From Lycium barbarum (taxonomy: Eukaryota; Streptophyta; Magnoliopsida; Solanales; Solanaceae): a DNA stretch of 64,000 nucleotides. The position numbers and the translations under genes are program-made. The DNA is taken from contig NC_083344.1 in NCBI RefSeq assembly GCF_019175385.1, positions 27,530,231 to 27,594,230 on the forward strand, given 5' to 3'. Position 1 is the first letter of the stretch; every line of letters begins with the position of its first letter. Under the pieces are notes generated by a model that ran no database searches, had not been told where the DNA came from, and saw nothing but the letters and a program-made list of their open reading frames with translations. Positions 10,501-21,978 of this stretch are shown piece by piece.

Positions 10501-12458
10501 TGTTACACCTCAGAAATTTCCCCGTGAACGTACAACGAATAGACTAACGAAGAATACGGGAATATGATGTTTGAATAAGAAAGGAATGACGTTTGACGAC
10601 CCTAAGTAAGATCGCAAAGGCAATTGTAATAAGAGATAGGTTATGCTCCACAATGGATAATCATAGGTTTTGAAAATGTGAAAAACTTGCAGATTTGCAT
10701 TTTGGCAGTCGGTCGTAAAATGAAATACGGACCGTAAAGTGGTATACGACCCGTAAACTGCCAGGTCGTATTCCAACTCACAAAACTTCAACTTTCTGCC
10801 AAATGATCAAATGGTTAAGTACGACTTGGAATACGGACCATAAATTGAAATACGGCTCGTAAACTGCATGATCCTTAGCATACCTTTCTGGTTTTGATAT
10901 GATTAAATACGACCACAAAATACAGCCCGTAAATTGGAATACGGACCATAAACTGGGTTTATGACCACTGTGCACCTCGACTACTGCTCATTTCGAATCA
11001 GATTTTCAGTCATTAAAAGGAGACCCAAGCTCATTAAATTCATTTCATTTCCACGATACTTCTCTCTAGAAATCTCTAGAATACTCTCCACTCTTCATCT
11101 ACAAGAAAACAAAGGAAATCAAAGATCAATATCAAGAATCCAAGTGAATCAAGTGTATGAAACTCATCCAAGTTAAGAAATTTCAAGAGAAGCAAACTAG
11201 GGTTTTGGGTGTAAGAAGAACAATACTACTCAAGGTTTGTTCCTACAACTTCTAAGGTAAGTTTTATGGCCTTTACATGTTATTTAGGGTATAGAAGAGT
11301 TGAAACACTTAGATTATAGAAGGATGTAAGAAATGGGTCATGAAAGTGTGAATAGTAGCAATGTTTAGTAAAGGTTTGAATTGAACCATGATCATTAATA
11401 ATTTGTGATTATGAAAATGCTATGAATGACATTTAGAACATGGAATAAGTATCCTATGTGAGAAAAATGCAACAATGGACCATGGCCATGATTATGGAGA
11501 AATTCAAGACAAATTATGAAATACGGATATTGTAAACGAATGATGAGTGTTGTCTATCATACTGAGAATGTTGTTATAAATATTTGAGAGCTGATATAAA
11601 ATATGGGAAGAGTTGTATAAACGGAGGAAATGCTGCCCAATTTTCCCTAGACATAGTCACGCGTTCTTATAGTCGATTAACTGACGTTGATGCGAATTCT
11701 CTTGAAGGTAAAGACGCGAATATTGAAGAGGAACGATCAAGCGGTAGAATAGCTAAAGGAAAAGGTATGTAAGGCTAGTCCTTTCTTTCCAAGGCATGAA
11801 TCCAATGATATGATATTATTTCCCTACATTTCCATGGCTTCCTTATATTCCGGAACCAAGAGCCTATGTTCATAGATAGCCACGTAAGAAAAGGATGAGA
11901 GACAAGTTATGAGAACGATAACGAAGATGATAAGCTTAGGTCTAAAGATTCTAGAGTTCATGGTATAATGTTTATACAAAGCTAACGACATTAACTACGA
12001 TCTATTGGTGATGCTTAATGTATACACTCACCGTATTTACTAATTCCTTCATGGTGAGGCAGAATACCTATGAATGCTCTATAATGTAATCGGGGGTTCT
12101 CGACCTTACGTCACCCCGACATTGTTATAGATTGTCCATAAGCCTGAATGCATGTCCTATGACCAATGTTCCGAGAAACTACGAGTCTATGTTCATAAAG
12201 GATTTCATGTGATATAAAAGGTAAGATATACGCTATAGAAACGATAATGGTAATGATGAGCTTAAGTCTAAAGATTATAAGGACTATCATACGATACTTA
12301 TACGAAATTCACGCTACGAATATGATATGGCTTTTCATAGATTGTTTTTAAATTTAAATGTATGCCTTAAGGAAAGGGTATGATACGTTTATAAGATGAA
12401 TGTGATGACAATGATGATGATGAGATATACTGATCCTTTTTATGATGTATGTGATATG

Positions 12459-12597
12459 GTCGAGCCACTACGTGGCCGAATATGAAAGATATGTATGTGA
12501 TATTGTCGAGCCACTACGTGGCCGAATACGAATACTGTCGAGCCACTACGTGGCCGAATACGGATATTGTCGAGCCCTACGTGGCTGAATACGGATA
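12459..12597 (+). repeat. Tandem array in sLTR-1 (4 units)
   Basis: Four copies of GTCGAGCC(A)CTACGTGGC start at 12459, 12505, 12537 and 12569. The last three are 32 bp apart and the first spacing is 46 bp. Confidence 0.9.
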
Positions 12598-12788
12598 ATG
12601 TATTACGTGTACGAGAAGCTACGGTACTACGATAATGATGTATACGCTAGGATGATTCATTCACGACGATTATGTATATGTGATATATGTATAAAATGTA
12701 TTCATCCTTAAGGGTCGCACAGGTTTTACCTCCACCTTATGACTTATGATTTCTATACCATGTTTATTTCATTCATGCTTTACATACT

Positions 12789-12993
12789 CAGTACAATATT
12801 CGTACAGACGTCCGTTTTCTTTGGACGCTGTGTTCATACCCACAGGTAGACAGGGAGATGGCGCAGACCTTTAGGAGCTGTCAGCAGATTTGCAGAAGCA
12901 CTCCATTATTCCGGAGGTGCTAATCGGGTTTATACTTTTGTCTATATATATATATGTATAAGTATTTTGGGCACGACGGGGTCTTGTCCCGTC
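12789..12993 (+). other. Conserved LTR hairpin chain, sLTR-1 copy
   Basis: CAGTAC/GTACAG (12789-12807), CGTCC/GGACG (12809-12827), CTGTG/CACAG (about 12827-12846), AGCACTCC/GGAGGTGCT (12897-12921) and GACGGG/CCCGTC (12975-12993). Two stems use different base pairs from RLG-2 and sLTR-2 at the same place. Confidence 0.7.
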
Positions 12994-13276
12994 CATATGT
13001 CTAGTACTCTAGTAGAGGCTCGTAGATACGTATGTGTGGGTTATATGGTCTCACAAGGTTACTACTGTATATATGTAGATATGTGTACATTATCTTTTGA
13101 TAGCCAAAGGGCTTATGTATATAAAATTATTTATGCTCTTTAATGAAAATGATTTTCTTATGATTATGAGTTTATGAACAAAAAAGGAGGCTTAATGAGT
13201 ATGATGAGTAGTAGAACGAGCGGTGCTTGGTGGTCAACCCCGGGTACCCTTCACGGCCCCTAGCTGGGTCGTGACA

Positions 13277-13589
13277 TATGAATAGCAAACATCTGAACCA
13301 AATTGACATCTACCCCAATGTAACTTCCCACACTGGGAACATCGTGGTACGGGTGGCCTTGCCTGACCCGAATTATGTCTAAACTGAGACCCCGAAAAAC
13401 TCTGACTCGGCCCGGAACGAGTAGATCTATCGAATCTCTGGCCTGAAAACCGTGGAGGCGCACTAGTCATAGAATAGCTCGAGTGCCTAGAAATCTGCTG
13501 TCTGTGCCCACCTCTGAACTCACTCATCGGACTTGAAGATCTGGCCCTCTTGCTATGACCACTATCCTGCTCGCGTTCACTTCTCTACT
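13277..13589 (-). pseudogene. gag C-terminal part of RLG-3, between two insertions
   Basis: Open on the minus strand from 13527 down to the sLTR-1 junction. It is rich in Ser, Arg, Gly and Gln, then has CSQCGKLHWGRC, typical of the basic nucleocapsid region just before the zinc knuckle. The knuckle itself begins at the junction and continues at 10500. RLG-4 interrupts the other side at 13589. Confidence 0.85.
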
Positions 13590-13591
13590 TG

Positions 13592-13618
13592 TCACACCCT
13601 AACCTTACTAGGGTGTGA
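13592..13618 (-). other. 10-bp stem hairpin at the U5 end of the RLG-4 LTR
   Basis: TCACACCCTA pairs perfectly with TAGGGTGTGA across a 7-base loop. It lies at the LTR edge that adjoins the primer site. It is conserved unchanged in the other LTR (22712-22738). Confidence 0.75.
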
Positions 13619-13916
13619 TGGGCACCCGACCCCTTATTCGGAGTCGAGCGAACCCACTAACTCTTATTACATACATAATCGTTTGGACTTGTTAAATTAA
13701 TAAAGATGATATACATACTACAACTTTCAGAAATAATCTTTAAATCATACAAAATTTGTAATCATATGGAACTTATATCATAACACAAATGACACATCGG
13801 CTAACAGAGCCGCTTACAAACTGACATTCTATACCCACGACTCTATCTGCAAAGTCTCTAACACTAATCAGACACCATAGCACATATACTCTGACTCGGC
13901 AGCACCCCAGGAACAA

Positions 13917-14034
13917 GTGGAGCCTACCAACTCCGCTGGAACATCTTCTGTAATAGCTTCAACTCATCTGGGTGTACCCGCGCGGCATGAAACGCAGCCC
14001 CCGAAGAAAGGGGGTCAGTACGGAATATGTACTG
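13917..14034 (-). other. Conserved LTR hairpin chain, RLG-4 copy
   Basis: Plus coordinates: GTGGAG/CTCCGC (13917-13936, one G-U pair), CGCGG/CGCAG-type stem around 13981-13996, CCCCC/GGGGG (13998-14014) and CAGTAC/GTACTG (14016-14034). The distal GACGGG stem of other lineages is not visible here. The second LTR repeats it at 23037-23154. Confidence 0.62.
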
Positions 14035-14237
14035 AGTATGTAAGACATGAAATACAGAAAACAGAACCATCATCGAAACAAAACAGTATAAGAGTATCAG
14101 AATGGTCGTTTACCAGACACAGATCATATATGCCGAAGTTGTAGGTCAGAAGAAGTACAGAAGGTATAGAAAGCCAAAATACTTACTTTCCAAACACAAA
14201 TCATGTATGCAAGAGTCATATATCGTATGTATGCATA

Positions 14238-14450
14238 TAACAGATCTCGACTCTCTAGTAAGGGACGCGGTGAACAGAGTCATCATATGCCAAAATCATG
14301 TATCAGATATGCAAATAACAGATCCCGGCCCTCTATTGCGGGACGCGGTGACAGAATCATGTGCCATCCTGGACGCCACCCCATATCATCATAAACATAC
14401 ATTTAACAGAACCCGGCCCGCAAGTGAGAGGGACGCGGTGAACAATGCAG
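14238..14450 (-). repeat. Three-unit GGGACGCGGTGA array in RLG-4 LTR
   Basis: Three imperfect units of about 80-90 bp begin CAGATC or CAGAAC near 14240, 14321 and 14409 and share GGGACGCGGTGA. The other LTR has them near 23379-23590. Confidence 0.75.
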
Positions 14451-16449
14451 AGAAGTACGCACGAGAACATATCCTGGCCCGGGCTCAGTGAAATCCAAAC
14501 TGAGGCTTGCACGAACAGAGTAGTGCGAAACCATATGCACACAAATCAAGACCCGATAGATACGTACACTAACCGACATCTGACGGCTCAGAAACAAGTT
14601 TCGGGTCAATCCGACTTCGTATGGGAAAGTTATGGACGTTTGAAGTACAGAACGTTCTATAAGCCTTTCAAAGCAAATCCGAGATCTCTTTTCAAAGGGT
14701 AGGGACATTAAAGCTTACAAAATTCTTTCAGAAACAAAACTCTTTATACACATCTCATTATTCAATCGTATAACAAACTTGATCATACCAGACATACTTA
14801 TATTAGAAGTGAATCAGAATCATAGGCAGACTCGGAAAAATATTAAATAGAACTTCAGGAATCGTAGAAACATATCAAAAAGGGTGAATCCGAATCATAA
14901 ACAAACTCGGAATCACAGAATAGAGTAACCCCAAGATGCATATCATACCTTATTGGGCTCTAGGACATGCCAAAGAAAGAAAGGGTAAGCCTTACATACC
15001 TGTCTCGTGACCAACTAGCTACGCCTATTTGTCCAACCTTGCTAATCTACATTTAAGAAAATTGACATAGTCATTAGATTCATCGACATATACTTGTCTT
15101 AGTTTTTCAAATGAATTCACTTATATTCTACCGAAATTTGGGCAGCATCTCCCCTGTAACTACATCACCTCCGAGAGTCTATCTCGGCTAAACCATCAAC
15201 AACAAACCCGAGAATTGAACTCGGCCAAATTATCAATAACGATGCCAACAATCATATCTCTAATCTTCAACAACTTCCTCACAATGAATTCCAACATTAA
15301 TAACTTGTTTTACATAATTCAACGACATTTCATTTAGGTTCCAACCGATTATCAGAACTCAATCCGCAACCTTCCAAATTAAACAAAAACATCAATAACA
15401 CATTCCTTACTTTCAACTTCATGAACTAGATCAACAACCTACACGTCAACAACTTCCTTTCAAGTTACCAAACCATCATTTCCATCATAAAATCCACATC
15501 GACAACTACTAAAATGTCAAATAGAATCAATTCACCATAACTTACCAAAACAACCCCTTATTCGGCCACAACACTATATTTGCATAGTTAATGAATTTCA
15601 TCCTTTTTCACATACTATAACATGCACGAGGCATCCATAACACATGTAAAAGAAAATTAGATACATACCTTTCTCCACACATCTTCTTCACTCGGCTAGG
15701 GCTTGAGTTTGCACCAAAAGAATATTTTACTTGCTCTAACAATTACTCCACGTCATAGAGGACCTTCCAATTGGTAGGAAAGCTAGAAGAAAACTTTTTT
15801 TTTTGATAAAAAATTAGGGACCATATTCGGGGTCTCCTTCTTTCCCTTCAATTTTCTAGAATTGCAAAGTGAAGAATATGTCTTATTTTGCCCCCACCTT
15901 TCCATATATATATAGTTCCCACAAGCATGTGAGGGGCACATGCCCTCTTCTCTAGAGGTTTCTTAAATTAAAACTAAGATGACTAATTTTTCTTATTTTG
16001 TCATCACTTCATACATGTATATTTTTGCATGGCTCCTACTAAAAATTATGAGCACATGGCTCTTGTCCCCTTCTTCTAGAATTTTATTAAAATAACAAAT
16101 ATACCCACTTGTCTTGTTGTATAAACTTTGGTCCCTTAAGTAAGAACATGGACACATGGCCATGGGTGGGGCCCATTTTTTATGTCACATGGCCAAAGTG
16201 GCATTTCAAGAATTTTCTTGAACACTATGTGAAATTCCCAATTTACCCTTAGCCTTCCACAATATTACCATAAACCCTTTTTGTGAAATTTTTTTTCCTT
16301 AGCTTTTCTCAATATTTTCATACTAATAATATTCATAATTAATATCCATAACCAACTTGTACCTTAAAATAATTTTTGAAAATGGTCATGCCCTTAACTT
16401 GCCACGACGATCTCGAAATATCCGAACGTACAAAATGCGGGCTATAACA

Positions 16450-16466
16450 TCCTCCCCCCCCCTTTA
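16450..16466 (-). other. Polypurine tract of RLG-4
   Basis: Minus-strand CTAAAGGGGGGGGGAGGA directly beside the 3' LTR, preceded by the same ATTCGAGGACGAATG palindrome seen in RLG-3. Confidence 0.85.
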
Positions 16467-19248
16467 GAACATTCGTCCTCGAATGTTCAACTGACCTCGT
16501 GGGGTGTCATAATACTTCGGGAGGGTCCTTTTTATAGTTTTCCTTTCCTTCATGCCCATTCTTTATCTTTCACCCTATTTTCTTTATAATTGAACTCCTC
16601 GATCTTCACATAAGTTCTCATTCCGTGTCATGGGTTTTCTAACCCACTGTACCAAGTTAGTATCCTTGTCCTTCCCAGATCACTTTTTCTCTGTTACTGT
16701 TTCGTCACAGTACCTTAACAAGAGCCACATCTTTGGTACATAATCTTCACTTAACGATCCAGTATGGCCACCGGCTGTTCCTTACTCTCATACTCCTCGA
16801 CACAAGTGTACTTGTTTTTGATTTCTTTGTATTGGCGCTCATTTCATCCTTCATTATTTCTTGTTGGTTCTCCAGTGGGGATTCCTTACAAATATGATCG
16901 AACCTCACCTCACGTCGATAATTCATATACTTTCATAGCGCATATTCTTATATTTCGTACAATTAATGGTCCATGAACTACTTTCTAGTATCCGGTGACC
17001 TCTCTTATTTCATTCACATGCGCTGTGTTTCCTTATTCCTTGTGCACTTAGCTTGTAGACCTTTCTTGCTCTCTTTGTTACCTTTTAAAACATGTTGGCA
17101 TGAGACATTTTCGTAAGGTATCTTTTATTCCTTCCCTTTATGTCAGCCTCACGGTACGCTCATTGTCAATTCGTTTCTACTTCTTCCGGGTATCCTTTTG
17201 ATGTGCCGACATATTTCGAACTCTGGTCATGGGATAATAAATTTTCCTCTTCTGGAGCCTATCAGTTTTTCGGTTCCTTTTCAAGTCTAACATAATGTTC
17301 TCTCCCCCCCCCCCCTTTTTAGGGGTTCCTCATATGCCAATAGTCTCTCTCTTTTTCTTTTGAAACCTTTTTCCAACTCAGTACGTAACATATCGAAACT
17401 TCTTGTCTTAAGTATTCCTTTTACTTCTTGTCTATATCATCATTTTGTCAATATTCCCATATCTTCCTATCCACTATTAATCCGTTAGTATTATTCTTTT
17501 TTTTTTACCTTCGTCCTTAACCTTCCTTAGGTTCCTTCCTCTTTGGACACTTTTCTTCTTTTGCCATTTGTGGCATCGACTCTGCAGTTCGTGAAATATT
17601 ACTTTATTCACGCACTTCCGTTTCACTCTTAAGTCATCTTTTCAGAAAGGCATTTCCATATCCAAGGCAACCACATTAATATGGCTGCACATTTATTCCT
17701 TTATATACCTTTCAAGAGCCGAAATTTTCTAATATCGTCACAAGACTTAATCATTCCTTCTCTTACTTCACATTCCTTGTCGTGGTCACTATTCCTTTAG
17801 CCCTACTTTTTGGAATTGGTTCTCGAACCTCATATACTCTTCTCTCGTTCCATATTACCATACTTTATCCTTTTCACGTGCCTACCTTTAAATTTTCATC
17901 CAAATGGTCTCGTACCTTGCCGATAATTTCTTTCGGGGCTTCACTCACTTAAGGTTTCTTACCTCTTACCTTTTCCCGACACTTTAATTCCCTTTATCTT
18001 CCACCTACAGTCTTCCCTTCTTTCCCCCGATATCGTCATGTTAAGACTTTTTCATTCTTAACCTATAGCGAAAATATCATTAGGTTATCTTATAACACTT
18101 GCACCATTTATTTCTGTTGTCACTTAAGCCTCGGTGCCCTTACTCAATTAATGCTTTCCACACCGTAGCGCCGGTTGCTGGGACTCACATGTCCACCGAT
18201 ACGGTCACATATGAGGTGTCATATGTATTTATAGGTATAATTATTATCAACTAGCCCCCAAAATACCTCCAAACGACGTTCAAGCCTATCCTAATTCCAA
18301 AGCTGTGACGTACTTTCTGTCTCTTCTCTAGTCTAGCCTGTCGCGTGTCATGTGGCATCTTATAATCTCCAACCATCCCATATACTCTAGTTTCTTTAAG
18401 TTACTCTAGCTTTTCATTTGTCTCTTGGATCTACATTTGTGAAAAATTTTAGTATACTTCCCAGGGGGTCACCCATCCTGAAATTTCTCCCACCTTAGCA
18501 CGCGTAACCTCGAAACTTTGATGGAATCCGATGCCTTAATGCTGATATAATCGCATCCGCTTCCTCACATGACCTTTATTATATGATTTGGGGCCAGTCG
18601 AGGTCTTACAGATTCCGAGACCCTTTCGTAACACGTCCTTCTTTGTACAATTACTATTTTACCCTTTTCAATCCCCAATGTTCACTTTTCACTTATGTGT
18701 ATAATTATTCCCTGTCCTGGACTTCCGGATTCCCGGTGGCAGCGAACATACCTTCGTCGCAGTTACTTATGCACACTCGATTATTAGCCGGTTCGGACCT
18801 CCACCCGCCATCCTTACCTAATAATCTACAACAAAACCGATTATCGACCTTCCAAATCTTTTAACGGATCTTGCTCCTGTTAAGCCTCAAATGTCGCCCA
18901 TTTTAACCCTTCGGACTGTTAATCATCTTTCTTACAATCGTTCTTCACATTGCGCCCAAATCTATAGCTTCTCTGAAACATCATATCCCACTTACCGTCT
19001 GTTTATGATGTTTCCTTTCCATGCTTCTTCCTGTTAGGTACACCTAGTTGAATGACCATATTTTGAAAATTTTGACCGAGTCTCCTTTACCATCCTTACT
19101 ATTCAGAATCTGTACGCAACAAATATCAACAATACCTTACAGAGCATACAGCTATATAACACATTCCAGCCATCCAGAACTTCCAATTTCGGATAACAGA
19201 ACAAATACGTCAAGACTTACCTTTATGACTTTCCATGTCATTCCTTAC
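16467..19248 (-). pseudogene. RLG-4 interior: decayed integrase/chromodomain trace, otherwise non-coding
   Basis: No frame over about 90 codons. At 16640-16800 the DNA aligns by eye with the 3' end of RLG-3 pol (6900-7040): the TTCTCTNTTACTG stretch, the CCTTAAC stretch, GCCACNTCTTTG and the ATCNAGTATGGC that encodes the LDRQV region of the chromodomain. The rest is pyrimidine-rich on the plus strand and not recognisable apart from the 5S-like segment at 18457. It is read as pol eroded far beyond the LTRs, so the coding loss predates the latest transposition. Confidence 0.55.
18457..18558 (-). pseudogene. 5S rRNA-derived segment inside RLG-4
   Basis: Read on the minus strand it begins GGATGCGA and ends GGGAAG, covering most of a 119-nt plant 5S rRNA. 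The internal Pol III promoter pieces GATGGGTGACC (18467-18477) and CTGGGAAGT (18456-18464) are intact, while the box A region (TTACGCGTGCTAAGGTGGGA) is altered and the 3' arm is missing. A run of five T follows about 10 nt after it (18442-18446, minus strand). It lies in the same sense as RLG-4. Cassandra elements are known to carry 5S sequence in their LTRs; here it is in the interior. Confidence 0.8.
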
Positions 19249-19631
19249 CTTCCTGTTATATCCTGTATTTTCGAACGTCGAATTATTTGTAAGCTGAGGT
19301 GGGGCCCACACGTCAAGTTATTTTTTGGGACATGTGACAAATTATATGAATCACATATGTGAAGTTAAACACAACTCAAGAAGGACCCTTGGGCCAAATC
19401 AAAGTGGAAGCCCTCCAAAAGGACAATTTAAGGAAGCATTTTCGGATGATCTGACTTCTAGGGGCAAAAACAGTATTATAAGTTTGAAATTTGGGAAAAC
19501 GTCCAGAAATAAATGTTGTAGATAATTGAATTATCTTTCCATCCATAGGTCGTAGGCCCTCATACGATATCGAGATCAAAAGTTATGACCGTTTTACTGA
19601 ACGAACATCCAGTCAGAAATTTTAACCCTGC

Positions 19632-19684
19632 GCGAACGCGCCCAGAGGGTACGCGATCGCGCCAGAAGGAAGCGCGATCGCGAT
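19632..19684 (+). promoter_or_regulatory. GCGATCGC cluster in sLTR-2 U3
   Basis: A 53-bp CpG-dense block holding two GCGATCGCG palindromes plus GCGCGAACGCGCC, about 40 bp upstream of the TATA box in otherwise AT-rich sequence. The position suggests an upstream control element or a methylation-sensitive site. No factor is assigned. Confidence 0.5.
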
Positions 19685-19724
19685 GAGCACTTTTCCAGCT
19701 GCTTCTGGCAGCTTCCAAAACAAT

Positions 19725-19747
19725 TATAAAGAGGGGGAGACCCCCTC
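19725..19747 (+). promoter_or_regulatory. TATA box and adjacent 7-bp stem hairpin in sLTR-2
   Basis: TATAAA at 19725-19730 is directly followed by GAGGGGG-AGA-CCCCCTC (19731-19747), a perfect 7-bp stem with a 3-base loop. With a normal 25-35 bp spacing the start site would fall just downstream of the stem, so the structure would act in DNA rather than RNA unless initiation is closer. Confidence 0.6.
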
Positions 19748-21213
19748 ATTTTCAGTCCAAAACCACGAACACCACCCCAAAAATCCCAGAAAATTTCCCA
19801 ACTTTCCACCACCAAATTTTAGCCCAAACCAGGTATAATTTCCCAATTTCAGTCCGGAGAGCGTATAGTTTTCACTGCAGAATCGTATGGCAGTGCGTTG
19901 TGGCATAAAACTAAGGTGAAAAAGGGAAGATACAACAATATTAAAAGGAGAAAGGTATGAATCTCTTTCTATTTGTGTTAATACTAGTTTATTTACGAAG
20001 AAGACGCGATTAAATAATTGTATACTGAGTTAATTACTTATAAAAGTTGGAAAACAGCGTGTGGGCTGTTTTATGGAATATGTTGATATGAAAAAGGATA
20101 TTATTGATGTTGGTATTGTTGTTGTGTTGTTGACTGCTGAATTAAAAATTCGGGCTAGGCATATAAGCAGGGGAGATGCTGCCCAAATTTCTGTAGACAA
20201 ATAGTGAATTAAAGAATGCTAAAAGTCTTACTATTGACAATTGGTAAATGTGACCATTTGTAGATTTTGAGCGAAACGGGAATTAAATTTGGACAAGCGT
20301 AAGACGCAGCTAAGGTATGTAAAGTCTTTCCCTTCATTCTTAGGCATGTTCTGAACATAATAGGCTCGGCCGCGAGCCTTAAATACGACTCCGTTCCTCG
20401 AAATTCGATATGGAAATCTGCTCCAATTCCTTCAGTAAGATTGAAACTATGTCCTTATAAGATATCTTTAAAGTATGCTTTTGTACGAAACCTTCCTAAA
20501 CGGAGTCGGAATACTTTCGAATGATTATGGATGACCTCATAAGGTCTTTTATCAGTAATTTATGTATCTTGCCTCGAGTTGGTCCGAGGTGGGCCCACGG
20601 AGCCCCGATACCTTGTGAATGATCTAAATTGCCTCATTTCCGTCCGTTTTTCACAGGCAACATCTGAACTATCATTTTGAACATAATATGACTGTTTTTA
20701 TATAAATCTCATAATATGGTTTTGATATCTGAAAATCTAGTTCGGGTTATGATCTGTCGTGCCTCCCCAAGTGACGTGTAGGTGCGTAGTTTGAAAACTA
20801 TCTGAATACTTTGATTCGATCTGCCAGTTGGCCTATTTTTGTTCCGTTGAATCTGTACGACGATCTGTACGTATGTGGTTTTTCATTAATCAGTTCGTGC
20901 ATGTGCTATGATTCCTTTCATCGGATCCCGGGCCGGTATGTATATCGTGCGGATGGGCCGCCGAGCCCATATGTGAATTCTGAAGAATGATGTGTCCGGT
21001 TTCGGGGTACTGTGGTATATGTCCATCCCCGATTACCGAGGATATATTATGAAGTATGATGTGTCCGGGCTCGGGGTGTTGTGTTATCTATCCGCCCCCG
21101 GGTACCGTGGTTATGTTATGATGTATGACGGAGATCGGAGAAGAATTTCTGATATATGTTGTGTTGTGGTGTCAATGGCAGGAGTGGCGACCACGTTCCT
21201 GTACCCTATATAC

Positions 21214-21787
21214 GATTCTGTCTGTCCGTCTGGATTATCTGTCCGACCGGTTATGATTCTGTCTGTCCGTCTAGATTATCTGTCCGACCGGTTATGATTC
21301 TGTCTGTCCGTCTGGATTATCTGTCCGACTGGTTATGATTCTGTCTGTCCGTCTGGATTATCTGTCCGACTGGTTATGATTCTGTCTGTCCGTCTGGATT
21401 ATCTGTCCGACCGGTTATGATTCTGTCTGTCGGTCTGGATTATCTGTCCGACCGGTTATGATTCTGTCTGTCCGTCTGGATTATCTGTCCGACTAGTCAT
21501 GATTCTGTCTGTCCGTCTGGATTATCTGTCCGACTGGTTATGATTCTGTCTGTCCATCTGGATTATCTGTCTGATCGGTTATGATTATGTCTGTCCGTCT
21601 GGATTATCTGTCCGACCGGTTATGATTCTGTCTGTCCGTCTGGATTATCTGTCCGACTGGTTATGATTCTGTCTGTCCGTCTGGATTATCTGTCCGACTG
21701 GTTATGATACTGTCTGTCCGTCTGGATTATCTGTCCGACTGGTTATGATTCTGTCTGTCCATCTGGATTATCTGTCCGACTGGTTAT
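21214..21787 (+). repeat. 41-bp minisatellite, 14 uninterrupted units
   Basis: Units begin GATTCTGTCTGTCCGTCTGG at 21214 and every 41 bp to 21747 without any length change. They differ only by scattered substitutions, and degenerate shorter copies continue to about 21900. The sister LTR sLTR-3 has no array at this point, although both share the GGAGTGG.GACCACGTTCCT block just before it. Confidence 0.97.
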
Positions 21788-21978
21788 GATTCTGTCTGTC
21801 CGTATGGGTTTGGATTCTGTATGTCCGTATGGATTTTGATTCTGTCTGTCTGGACCATGATTCTGTCCGTCTGTCGGGACTATGGCTCTGTCCGTCCGGC
21901 TTATGATTCTGCCTATTATATTTCTGTGCTCCTGTCCAGATCATGATTATGTTTGATATATTTCTGCTTTACATACTC

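Larger units (their letters stand above)
10501..13276 (+). repeat. sLTR-1: solo LTR (2776 bp) in the RLG-3 zinc knuckle
   Basis: Runs TGTTACACC to GTCGTGACA with perfect 5-bp duplication TATGA (10496-10500 and 13277-13281) and no internal region, the signature of recombination between two LTRs. It is related to the RLG-3 LTR but opposite in orientation. It has a splice donor AAG/GTAAGT at 11257, the GCTGCC box near 11630, the second donor-like box at 11763, a four-unit array at 12459-12597 and the hairpin chain at 12789-12993. Confidence 0.95.
13590..16449 (-). repeat. 3' LTR of RLG-4 (2860 bp)
   Basis: From TGTCACACC to GCTATAACA on the plus strand. Contains a terminal hairpin (13592-13618), the hairpin chain (13917-14034), three roughly 80-90-bp GGGACGCGGTGA repeats (about 14238-14450), the GCTGCC box near 15135-15150, a donor-like GGTATGTATC near 15660 and a TATATATATA stretch near 15904 (all element sense on the minus strand). 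Confidence 0.93.

Noticed and set aside
12459..12597. Regularly spaced repeats considered as a CRISPR-like array
   Set aside because: Eukaryotic LTR context, only four units, and spacers are part of the repeat; a plain tandem repeat.
14102..14702. Overlapping open frames on both strands in the RLG-4 LTR, repeated in the second LTR
   Set aside because: Present in both LTRs as expected for copies of one sequence. They span the tandem array and hairpin region and have no recognisable domain.
17281..17335. Pyrimidine-rich runs (C12 and similar) as a second polypurine tract for RLG-4
   Set aside because: The run at about 17307 is not next to an LTR; the tract at 16450 adjoins the LTR and is the expected one.
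20992..21338. Open frames over the 41-bp array giving a Ser/Val/Leu repeat protein
   Set aside because: 41 bp is not a codon multiple, so the frame rotates each unit. No start context or homologue; by-product of the repeat.
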